A stretch of DNA of 11,390 nucleotides. Origin: Stenotrophomonas maltophilia. Its GTDB lineage: Bacteria; Pseudomonadota; Gammaproteobacteria; Xanthomonadales; Xanthomonadaceae. Position 1 is the first letter of the stretch; every line of letters begins with the position of its first letter. This document shows, piece after piece, positions 1 through 6,318 of this stretch. The position numbers were made by a program, and so were the translations under genes. The stretch is taken from the NCBI GenBank assembly GCA_002435595.1, contig DJBL01000060.1, positions 12,656 to 24,045 of the forward strand, read 5' to 3'. The notes beneath the pieces are model-generated. The model was given only the letters and a program-made list of their open reading frames with translations. It had not been told where the DNA came from and made no database searches.

Positions 1-75
1 CTGCGACCCACCACCACCGCCCCGGCAACGGGTAGAGCCACGCCATGCGTGGCTGCAACCCACCACCACCGCCCC
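1..75. repeat. End of a tandem repeat array, 52-base period
   Basis: Bases 1-23 and 53-75 agree at 22 of 23 positions; the only difference is g at 5 against a at 57. Both copies contain a CCACCACCACCGCCCC core. The two copies are offset by exactly 52 bases. Copy 1 begins with CTGC, which is also the 3' end of the stem-loop at 32-54 plus its next bases. The period therefore looks like one stem-loop plus one linker, and the window opens partway through a longer array. It lies downstream of the receptor gene, outside any coding sequence. The repeat is seen directly; the larger array is inferred. Confidence 0.7.
32..54 (+). repeat. SMAG-type (GTAG) stem-loop repeat element
   Basis: GTAG at 32-35 is followed by a perfect 8-bp inverted repeat, AGCCACGC / GCGTGGCT, around the loop CAT. 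A GTAG tetranucleotide heading a short GC-rich palindrome of about 22-25 bases is the defining form of SMAG elements. These are small non-coding stem-loops scattered in many copies through Stenotrophomonas maltophilia genomes and often found just after genes. The structure is seen directly. The SMAG label comes from the match to that known form, and the genus assignment is inferred from it. Confidence 0.75.
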
Positions 76-82
76 ATAACGC

Positions 83-109
83 AGAGAGCCGGGCAATGCC
101 CGGCTCTCT
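83..109. terminator. Bidirectional terminator-like hairpin after the receptor gene
   Basis: A perfect 12-bp stem, AGAGAGCCGGGC (83-94) with GCCCGGCTCTCT (98-109), encloses the loop AAT. It ends 27 bases beyond the stop codon of the minus-strand receptor gene, where a terminator is expected. There is no long T run on either side, so it may be a weak intrinsic terminator or a stabilising 3' end. Unlike the element at 32-54 it has no GTAG head. Confidence 0.7.
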
Positions 110-136
110 TGTCGACGCGATACGACCGCTGACGCG

Positions 137-2311
137 TCAGAACGACCAGTTGAAGGTGATCGAGCCGTTGCGGCCATCACCGTAGGCGCCGTAGCCGTTG
201 ATCTGCGAGAAGTACTTCTTGTCCAGCAGGTTGTTGAGGTTGGCCTGCACGCTGAACTCCGGGGAGATGCGGTAGCGCACGAAGGCACTGACCAGCGCGT
301 AGCCGTCCTGCTCGATGCGACCGTAGGCCGGCACCGGGTAGTAGATGCGGTTCTGCCAGTTGGCCCCGCCGCCCACGGTGAGCGCACTCAGCGACTGCGG
401 GGTGTAGCTGGTGAACAGCTTGATGGTGGTCTGCGGCAGGTTGGTGTTGATGTCCGCATCGTTGGCGTCCTTGGCCACGTAGCGCGAGGCACCGAAGGTG
501 GCATTCCAGCCCGGGGCCAGCTCGCCGTTGAGCTCCAGCTCGAAGCCACGGCTGACCGTGCCACGTGCGGCGATGTAGGCGAACTCGCCCGGACGGCCGG
601 GGATCGGCTCGCTGGTGATCTGCGCCACGTTGTCCTGCTCGATGCGGAAGGCGGCCACCGAGGCATTGAGGCGGTTGTCGAACCACGCCCCTTTGACGCC
701 GATCTCGTAGCTCTTGCCGTCGACCGGGTCGAGGTAGCTGCTGCTGCGGTCGCGCGCGATCTGCGGCTGGAAGATCTCGGTGTAGCTGGCGTAGGTGGAG
801 TAGGTGTCGTTGATGTCGAACACCAGGCCGGCGTAGGGCGTGGTGACCTTGTGCGAGCGGTCGTCGCCTTCGCCTTCGCTCTTCCAGTCGGTGTAGCGCG
901 CGCCTAGGATCAGCTTGAGCGGATCGGCCAGCGACAGACGGGTGGCGGCATAGCCGGCCTTCTGGGTGATGGTGCCTTCGCTGGCGAGCGTCAGCGGGTT
1001 CCAGCTCGGCTCCGGGAAGTTGCCCGTCCATCCCAGGTAGCTGACCAGCGGCTGCCAGCGGGGATTGTCCGCCGTGCCCTGATAGTCACCATAGTTGGCG
1101 AAATCTCGCTTGTTGTAGCTCAGCCCGGCCATGAACTGGTGTTCCCGCCCGAAGAGCTGGAATGGGCCTTCCACGTAGCCGTCCACGGCGTCGACTTTGC
1201 GTTCGGTCTTATAGAAGCCTGCTGACCCGACCACCCCTGCGCCCGTGTTCTTGTCCAGGTTGGACGCACCAGTGACCCAATCGTTATAGGCCGGGTAAAA
1301 CAGCTTGTCGTTGGCGTTTGTCTTGTCGTGCGAGGCGCCAAGCTTCACCTTCCAGTCGTTGGCAAAGGCGTGTTCAAGTGTGGCGAAAAGGCGCTTGCTG
1401 GTGGTGTCCCAATACGTCCAGCCCGGATTCGGATTGAACGATTCGTCATAGGCAGTAGGAGTGCCGTCGGAGTACAGCATCGGGAAGCCGCCCCAAGTCG
1501 CGCCGTTGGCGCGCTTCTGCTGGTAGTCGTAGCCCACGCTCAGCTGGGTGTCCGGGGTCAGGTCGGCGTCGATCACCGCATAGCCCAGCGTCTTGTGCTG
1601 GTCGTAGCGGTCCATCTGCGATTCGGTATCCAGGTAGCTGCCGATCACGCGCGCGCGCACCGAGCCGCTGGCGTTCAGCGGGGTGGTCACATCCACGGTG
1701 CTGCGGGTGCGGCCCCAGCTGCCGACGTTGACCGACACGTTGCCGGTCAGTTCGGCGCTGTCGGCATGCTTGCGGATCAGGTTGACCGAGGCCGACGGAT
1801 TGCCCGCGCCGGTGAGCAGTCCGGTCGCGCCGCGTACCACTTCCACGCGGTCATACAGGGCCAGGTCCAGGCCGGAATCGCCGTAGCTCCAGTTCTGCAC
1901 CATCTGCGTGGGCAGGCCGTCGAACTGGTAGCTGTCGATGTAGAAACCGCGCGCGTAGAACTCGGTGCGCTCGGTGTCGGACTGGGTGCTGCTCACGCCG
2001 GTGGTGTTGGCCAGCACGTCGATGATGTCGTCGAGGTTCTGGTCCTCGATGCGCTGGTGGCTGATGATGCTGACCGACTGCGGGATCTCGCGCGGGGCCA
2101 GGTCGAAACGGGTACCGGCGGAGGTCCTGCGTACCGAGTAACCCTCGGCGCGCTCGCCCTTGACCACGACCTTGTCCAGGGTGGTGGCATCCGGGCTGGC
2201 GTCCTGGGCGAACACAGGCGCGGCCGCCAGCGTGCACAACGCGGCGAACAGGGCCCGCGACAGGCGGCGTTGGGGCAGGGAACGGGGCGGCACTACGGCA
2301 GAACGGGTCAT
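137..2311 (-). CDS. fhuE: FhuE-like TonB-dependent ferric-siderophore receptor
   Basis: This is an outer-membrane receptor that imports ferric hydroxamate siderophores using energy from TonB-ExbB-ExbD. Starting at the ATG at 2309-2311 it has 724 residues; an in-frame GTG at 2336-2338 would add nine. I prefer the ATG because a signal peptide follows well: an Arg-rich start, a hydrophobic run, then a VFA-QDA cleavage site near residue 35. Next come a TonB box (TLDKVVVKG, about 44-52), a plug domain (about 60-186, with IPQSVSII and RVEVVRGATGLLTGAGNPS) and a 22-strand barrel ending in Phe. Similarity to E. coli FhuE (coprogen, rhodotorulic acid, ferrioxamine B) runs the full length, for example TTPYAGLVFDIND, FRIEQDNVAQ and TVGGGANWQNR. 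The gene stands alone, with a Fur box upstream and no siderophore synthesis genes nearby, which fits uptake of foreign siderophores. GC content dips at 1081-1500 (see findings). The exact ligand is not certain. Confidence 0.93.
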   Translation of the reverse strand: MTRSAVVPPRSLPQRRLSRALFAALCTLAAAPVFAQDASPDATTLDKVVVKGERAEGYSVRRTSAGTRFDLAPREIPQSVSIISHQRIEDQNLDDIIDVLANTTGVSSTQSDTERTEFYARGFYIDSYQFDGLPTQMVQNWSYGDSGLDLALYDRVEVVRGATGLLTGAGNPSASVNLIRKHADSAELTGNVSVNVGSWGRTRSTVDVTTPLNASGSVRARVIGSYLDTESQMDRYDQHKTLGYAVIDADLTPDTQLSVGYDYQQKRANGATWGGFPMLYSDGTPTAYDESFNPNPGWTYWDTTSKRLFATLEHAFANDWKVKLGASHDKTNANDKLFYPAYNDWVTGASNLDKNTGAGVVGSAGFYKTERKVDAVDGYVEGPFQLFGREHQFMAGLSYNKRDFANYGDYQGTADNPRWQPLVSYLGWTGNFPEPSWNPLTLASEGTITQKAGYAATRLSLADPLKLILGARYTDWKSEGEGDDRSHKVTTPYAGLVFDINDTYSTYASYTEIFQPQIARDRSSSYLDPVDGKSYEIGVKGAWFDNRLNASVAAFRIEQDNVAQITSEPIPGRPGEFAYIAARGTVSRGFELELNGELAPGWNATFGASRYVAKDANDADINTNLPQTTIKLFTSYTPQSLSALTVGGGANWQNRIYYPVPAYGRIEQDGYALVSAFVRYRISPEFSVQANLNNLLDKKYFSQINGYGAYGDGRNGSITFNWSF

Positions 2312-2445
2312 CGGCGTATCCAGGGCAGCGGCACGCACATGGCCGATGTCCGTCGGTGGCCAGGCGCTTGGCAGTGGGGTGGGGGTCGGCGCACGGTTGG
2401 CGACCGAACTCCGCAGCGCCTCCCTGGCGCGAACGGGATCACAGT

Positions 2446-2474
2446 ATGTTAATGCGAATCATTGCCATCAGCAA
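2446..2474 (-). promoter_or_regulatory. Fur box overlapping the fhuE promoter
   Basis: Bases 2448-2466 (GTTAATGCGAATCATTGCC) match the classical 19-base Fur box at 14 of 19 positions and contain the inverted AATG/CATT core. On the minus strand, TTGCTG (2469-2474) and TAACAT (2446-2451) are 17 bases apart and could be the -35 and -10 boxes, so Fur would sit on the promoter itself. The transcript would start near 2439, leaving about 128 bases before the ATG. Repression by Fur with iron is inferred from known FhuE biology. The Fur match is strong; the -35 match is weak. Confidence 0.75.
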
Positions 2475-2613
2475 TTCGGCCGGGCACGACGCCCCCGCGC
2501 CTCGGCATTTCCCGGCCAGACCCTTATGGGGCAAGGCCTGCACAGGCACGGCAGCGGATTAACACCGGCGGTCGTAGGCTGGTTGCCCCGTAGCTGCGCG
2601 GCAGGAGCACCTC

Positions 2614-3093
2614 ATGCTGGCCAAAAACACGATCTGCCTCTGGTATGACGGCACGGCGCTGGAGGCCGCCACGTTCTACGCCCAGACCTTCCCCGATAGT
2701 GCGGTCAACGCCGTGCACCATGCACCCGGCGACTTTCCCGCCGGCAAGCAGGGCGATGTGCTCACCGTGGACTTCACCGTGGCCGGGATCCCGTGCATCG
2801 GGCTCAATGGCGGCCCGGCGTTCCGGCACAGCGAGGCGTTCTCCTTCCAGATCGCCACCGAAGACCAGGCCGAGACCGACCGCCTGTGGGATGCGATCGT
2901 CGGCAACGGCGGCCAGGAAAGCGCCTGTGGCTGGTGCCGCGACAAGTGGGGCCTGTCCTGGCAGATCACCCCGAGGGTGCTGACCGAGGCGGTGACCAGC
3001 AAGGACCCGGCCGTGGCAAAGCGCGCGTTCGAGGCGATGATGACCATGCGCAGGATCGATGTGGCCCGGATCGAGGCGGCGGTACGCGGTTAG
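2614..3093 (+). CDS. VOC/PhnB-like small protein (PF06983-type)
   Basis: This 159-residue soluble protein has a vicinal-oxygen-chelate (glyoxalase-like) fold of the PhnB/'3-demethylubiquinone-9 3-methyltransferase' type. That database name is misleading: these proteins lack a methyltransferase fold and their reaction is mostly unknown. Visible marks are the opening N-T-I-C-L-W-Y-D-G strand, the F-Y-A-Q-T-F-P helix (about 21-27), the LTVDFTVAGIPCIGLNGG strand pair (about 50-67), F-S-F-Q-I (76-80) and the family-typical CGWCRDKWGLSWQITP (105-120). The ATG follows AGGAG (2603-2607) by six bases, so the start is secure. It stands alone, divergent from fhuE and convergent with the AsnC-type gene. 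No substrate can be assigned. Confidence 0.88.
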   Translation: MLAKNTICLWYDGTALEAATFYAQTFPDSAVNAVHHAPGDFPAGKQGDVLTVDFTVAGIPCIGLNGGPAFRHSEAFSFQIATEDQAETDRLWDAIVGNGGQESACGWCRDKWGLSWQITPRVLTEAVTSKDPAVAKRAFEAMMTMRRIDVARIEAAVRG

Positions 3094-3137
3094 CGCGTCG
3101 CCGCACGCCGATGACCGGCCAGGCGCATGCCGACGCG
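3094..3137. terminator. Possible hairpin between convergent genes
   Basis: CGCGTCG (3094-3100) pairs with CGACGCG (3131-3137) across a 30-base loop that could fold further. It starts directly after the stop of the VOC gene and lies ten bases past the stop of the convergent AsnC-type gene, so it could end transcription from both. The stem is short, the loop is long and there is no T run, so the support is weak. Confidence 0.3.
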
Positions 3138-3146
3138 GGCCGTGGC

Positions 3147-3620
3147 CTACAGCGGGACGTGCAGGCCGCGCTTCAAGGTGCTCAGCGCCACGGCGGTACG
3201 GAAGCGCTCGATGTTGTCGTCATTGCCGAACAGACGCGCACTGATCGCTTCGTACTCCTCCATCGAGGCAGCGGTGAGGATCAACAGGAAGTCGGCGTCG
3301 CCGGTGATCGCATAGCACTGCTGCACGGCGGGGTCGTCCTGCACGCGGCGGCGGAACGGGGCGAGCCGATGCGGTTGTTCGCTGGCGACCCGGACTTCGA
3401 CCATGATCGTCAACGGGCGGCCGAGCCGCGCCTGGTCGAGCACGGCGATGTTGGCGCGGATGACGCCGGCGTCCTGCAGGCGCTTGATCCGCCGCTGCAC
3501 CGCGGGTGCCGACAGGCTGACCGCCTCGGCGATTTCGCGCTGCGGGGTGGCGTTGTCGCGTTGCAGGATCGCCAGGATGGCGCGATCGAAGCTGTCGGGG
3601 ACAGGGGGCGTGGCGGGCAT
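3147..3620 (-). CDS. Lrp/AsnC-family transcriptional regulator
   Basis: This 157-residue DNA-binding regulator has the usual length for the family. Residues 8-55 form the N-terminal winged helix-turn-helix: D-R-A-I-L-A-I-L-Q, then REIAEAVSLSAPAVQRRIKR and LQDAGVI. Residues 70-150 form the C-terminal RAM/AsnC ligand-binding domain, with the typical C-Y-A-I-T-G-D-A-D-F-L-L segment (102-113). Such proteins form dimers to octamers and usually sense amino acids. The reading frame stays open far upstream, but the ATG at 3618-3620 is the natural start because the conserved domain begins a few residues later and no upstream ATG lies in frame. It is divergent from the RhtA-like exporter with about 70 bases between them. 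It probably controls that gene, itself, or both, in response to an amino acid. The ligand is not known. Confidence 0.92.
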   Translation of the reverse strand: MPATPPVPDSFDRAILAILQRDNATPQREIAEAVSLSAPAVQRRIKRLQDAGVIRANIAVLDQARLGRPLTIMVEVRVASEQPHRLAPFRRRVQDDPAVQQCYAITGDADFLLILTAASMEEYEAISARLFGNDDNIERFRTAVALSTLKRGLHVPL

Positions 3621-3633
3621 GGTGAGTGAAACA

Positions 3634-3651
3634 TGCAGGAAGGCCCCTGCA
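3634..3651. promoter_or_regulatory. Candidate operator dyad between asnC-type gene and rhtA
   Basis: TGCAGG (3634-3639) and CCTGCA (3646-3651) are perfect inverted arms around a six-base spacer. The dyad lies 13 bases upstream of the regulator's ATG and 41 upstream of the exporter's. An operator for the Lrp/AsnC-type protein, possibly autoregulatory, is a reasonable guess from position alone. I see no clear -35/-10 pair for either gene in this 72-base gap. Confidence 0.4.
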
Positions 3652-3692
3652 ATTGAGCATCTCCTTCGGCCGTGGCGCAATATCCTGTGCCG

Positions 3693-4565
3693 ATGTCGAC
3701 CTCCCGCCTCTCCGGCTTCCTCCCCGCCCTGGCCGTGCTTGGCTCGGTCACCTCGCTGGCCGTGGGCACCTCGTATGCCAAACAGCTGTTCCCGCTGATC
3801 GGTGCGCAGGGCACCAGCGCGCTGCGCGTGGGGTTTTCGGCGCTGGTGCTGCTGGCGGTGTTCCGGCCGTGGCGCTGGAGCACCTCGCGCGCCGATGCCG
3901 GGGCGATCTTCCGTTACGGCATCACCCTGGGGGTGATGAACCTGCTGTTCTACATGGCGCTGCGCACGATCCCGTTCGGGATCGCGGTGGCGATCGAGTT
4001 CTGCGGGCCGCTGGCCGTGGCGATGTGGTCCTCGCGGCGGCCGGTCGATTTCGTCTGGGTGGGCTGCGCGCTGGTCGGGTTGTTGTTGCTGCTGCCGCTT
4101 GGGCATGGCCAGCCGCTGGATCCGGTCGGGGTGATGTTCGCGCTGGGCGCAGCGGTGTGCTGGGCGCTGTACATCATCTTCGGCAAGCGGGCCGGGCATC
4201 TGCCGGCCGGGCACACGGTGTCGCTGGGGCTGTGCGCGGCGGCGCTGGTGGTGGTGCCGGTGGGCGTGGCACACGCGGGGATGGCGCTGCTGGAGCCGAA
4301 GATTCTGCTGTTCGGCCTGGGCGTGGCGATCGTCTCCAGTGCGATCCCGATGTCGCTGGAGATGATGGCGCTCAAGCGGCTGCCCAAGGAGACCTTCGGC
4401 ATCCTGATCAGCATGGAGCCGGCGGTGGCCGCGCTGCTGGCGATGGGGCTGCTGGCCGAGCATCTGACGCCGCTGCAGTGGGCGGCGATCGGCTGCACGG
4501 TGGTGGCGTCGGTGGGCAGCACGCTGACCGCACGGCGGGTGGCACCGCCCGTTCCGGTGCCCTGA
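3693..4565 (+). CDS. rhtA: RhtA-like threonine/homoserine exporter (EamA/DMT family)
   Basis: This inner-membrane drug/metabolite transporter has two EamA repeats (about residues 10-135 and 145-280) and ten predicted membrane helices. It closely resembles E. coli RhtA, which exports threonine and homoserine: shared blocks include GIAVAIEFCGPLAVA, SSRRPVDFVWV, SLEMMALKRLP, TFGILISMEPAVAA and a GSTLT ending. The ATG at 3693 gives 290 residues, and its N-terminus lines up with E. coli RhtA. A GTG at 3672 would add seven residues; neither start has a clear ribosome-binding site. A strong terminator follows. The divergent AsnC-type regulator fits amino-acid-responsive export. The substrate is inferred from similarity and could include related amino acids or analogues. 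Confidence 0.88.
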   Translation: MSTSRLSGFLPALAVLGSVTSLAVGTSYAKQLFPLIGAQGTSALRVGFSALVLLAVFRPWRWSTSRADAGAIFRYGITLGVMNLLFYMALRTIPFGIAVAIEFCGPLAVAMWSSRRPVDFVWVGCALVGLLLLLPLGHGQPLDPVGVMFALGAAVCWALYIIFGKRAGHLPAGHTVSLGLCAAALVVVPVGVAHAGMALLEPKILLFGLGVAIVSSAIPMSLEMMALKRLPKETFGILISMEPAVAALLAMGLLAEHLTPLQWAAIGCTVVASVGSTLTARRVAPPVPVP

Positions 4566-4576
4566 CCCGGTCAACC

Positions 4577-4603
4577 CGGCCGCCCACCAACGGTGGGCGG
4601 CCG
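4577..4603. terminator. Bidirectional terminator between rhtA and betA
   Basis: A perfect 12-bp stem, CGGCCGCCCACC (4577-4588) with GGTGGGCGGCCG (4592-4603), has a three-base AAC loop. It starts 12 bases after the rhtA stop and lies 20 bases past the betA stop on the other strand, so it sits squarely between two convergent transcripts. T tracts are poor on both sides, as is common in high-GC genomes. Confidence 0.8.
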
Positions 4604-4622
4604 TCCCGTTGCCGCGGCGGCG

Positions 4623-6293
4623 TCAGCGCCGTGCCGGCGCATCCCCGGCCACGTAGTAATCGGCCGTGCTGCGCGGCAGCGGCGCGCGGCCGCGGATGCG
4701 GTCGGCGATCTTCTCGGCGATCATGATGGTGGTGGCGTTGAGGTTGCCGGTGATGATGCGCGGCATGATCGAGGCGTCCACCACGCGCAGGCCTTGCATG
4801 CCGTGCACGCGGCCCTGGCCATCCACCACGCTCATCGCATCGGTGCCCATCGCGCACGAACAGGACGGGTGATAGGCCGTTTCGGCGCGGGCCCGGACGA
4901 ACGCGTCCAGCTCGGCGTCGGTCCTGCAGTCGGCACTGGGGCTGATCTCGCGGCCACGGTACTCGTCCAGCGCCGGCTGGGCGATGATCTCGCGGGTGAT
5001 GCGGATCGCATCGCGGAACTCCTGCCAGTCCTGGTCGGTGGACTGGTAGTTGAACAGGATCGAGGGATGCGCGTGCGGGTCCAGCGAGCGCGCATGCACG
5101 CGGCCGCGGCTGGGCGTGCGCATCGAGCCGACGTGGGCCTGGAAGCCATGCTCCTTGACCGCATTGGTGCCGTTGTAATTGATCGCCACCGGCAGGAAGT
5201 GGTACTGGATGTTGGGCCAGTCGAATTCCTCGCGGGTGCGGATGAAGCCGCCGGCCTCGAACTGGTTGCTGGCGCCGATCCCGGTGCCGTTGAACAGCCA
5301 CTCCGCGCCGATCGCCGGCTGGTTCCACCATTGCAGCGCCGGGTACAGCGAGACCGGTTTCTTGCAGGCGTACTGCATGTACACCTCCAGATGGTCCTGC
5401 AGGTTCTCGCCGACCCCGGGCAGGTCGTGCACCAGCGGTACGCCGAGTGCGGCCAGCAATGCCGGCGCACCCACGCCGGAGCGCTGCAGGATCTGCGGCG
5501 AGGCGATCGCACCGGCACACAGCAGTACCTCCCGGCGTGCGCTGGCGTCGATCGGCTCGGCGCTGTTGCCGGCCAGGTAGCGCACGCCCACCGCACGCTT
5601 GCCGGCGAACAGGATGCGGTCGGTGGTGGCGTGCACCACGATCTCCAGCCCTTCGCGGTCCTTGGCCATGTCCAGATAACCGCGCGCGGTGCTGGAGCGG
5701 CGCCCGCGCGGGGTCACCGTGCGGTCCATCGGCCCGAAACCTTCCTGCTGGTAGCCGTTGAGGTCATCGGTACGCGGGTAGCCGGCCTGCACGCCGGCCT
5801 CCACCATCGCGTGGAACAGCACGTTGTTGCCGTTTTTCGGCGTGGCCACGCTGACCGGGCCGTCGCCGCCGTGGTAATCGTTGGCGCCGATGTCGCGGGT
5901 TTCGGCCTTGCGGAAATAGGGCAGCACGTCGTGGTAGCTCCAGTCCTCGAGCCCGTCGAAGCTGGCCCACTGGTCAAAGTCCATCGCGTTGCCGCGGATG
6001 TAGCACATGCCGTTGATCAGCGAGGAGCCGCCCAGCCCCTTGCCGCGGCCGCACTCCATGCGCCGGTTGTCCATGTGCGGTTCCGGCTCGGTTTCGTAGG
6101 CCCAGTTGTAGCGGCGGCCCTGCAGCGGATAGGCCAGCGCCGCCGGCATCTGGGTGCGGAAATCCAGGCGGTAGTCCGGCCCACCGGCTTCCAGCAGCAG
6201 CACGCTGACGCCGGCGTCTTCGGTGAGGCGTGCGGCCAGCGTGTTGCCGGCCGAACCGGCGCCGATGATGATGTAGTCGTATTCGCGCTTCAT
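4623..6293 (-). CDS. betA: Choline dehydrogenase
   Basis: This FAD-dependent, membrane-associated GMC oxidoreductase oxidises choline to betaine aldehyde, the first step in making glycine betaine. At 556 residues it has the same length as E. coli BetA, with close similarity throughout. The FAD-binding GAGSAG is at 11-16 and an LLLEAGGPD segment follows. The first GMC signature (GRGKGLGGSSLINGM) is at 82-96 and the second GMC-type segment GAIASPQILQRSGVG lies mid-protein. The expected catalytic pair is His475 (in YHPSCSCAMG) and Asn519 (in TGNLNATT). The first Met is preceded by AGGAG within 6301-6307, giving a well-placed ribosome-binding site. It is the last gene of betT-betB-betA, 25 bases after betB. 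The HPSCSC stretch differs from the HPxGTC form usual in E. coli-type BetA, but the catalytic His is kept. Confidence 0.96.
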   Translation of the reverse strand: MKREYDYIIIGAGSAGNTLAARLTEDAGVSVLLLEAGGPDYRLDFRTQMPAALAYPLQGRRYNWAYETEPEPHMDNRRMECGRGKGLGGSSLINGMCYIRGNAMDFDQWASFDGLEDWSYHDVLPYFRKAETRDIGANDYHGGDGPVSVATPKNGNNVLFHAMVEAGVQAGYPRTDDLNGYQQEGFGPMDRTVTPRGRRSSTARGYLDMAKDREGLEIVVHATTDRILFAGKRAVGVRYLAGNSAEPIDASARREVLLCAGAIASPQILQRSGVGAPALLAALGVPLVHDLPGVGENLQDHLEVYMQYACKKPVSLYPALQWWNQPAIGAEWLFNGTGIGASNQFEAGGFIRTREEFDWPNIQYHFLPVAINYNGTNAVKEHGFQAHVGSMRTPSRGRVHARSLDPHAHPSILFNYQSTDQDWQEFRDAIRITREIIAQPALDEYRGREISPSADCRTDAELDAFVRARAETAYHPSCSCAMGTDAMSVVDGQGRVHGMQGLRVVDASIMPRIITGNLNATTIMIAEKIADRIRGRAPLPRSTADYYVAGDAPARR

Positions 6294-6318
6294 CGCGGAG
6301 GTCTCCTGTCAGGCCGGT

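Noticed and set aside
1..75. CRISPR array
   Set aside because: The repeated parts are near-identical linkers around a GTAG palindrome, with no distinct spacers and no cas gene in the window.
1328..2452. Long plus-strand open frame (374 codons) over the receptor gene
   Set aside because: It is the antisense of the strongly conserved FhuE-like gene. It reads as low-complexity Gly/Val/Arg/His-rich sequence typical of non-coding frames in high-GC DNA.
2339..2613. Small gene or RNA in the fhuE-VOC intergenic region
   Set aside because: Beyond the Fur/promoter region and the ribosome-binding site of the VOC gene I see no coding frame with a good start and no stable hairpin with a T run.
3621..4574. 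Upstream extension of the AsnC-type gene to a 475-codon protein
   Set aside because: The extra part is antisense to rhtA and is Arg/His/Gln-rich without a domain. The conserved regulator fits the family length when started at 3620.
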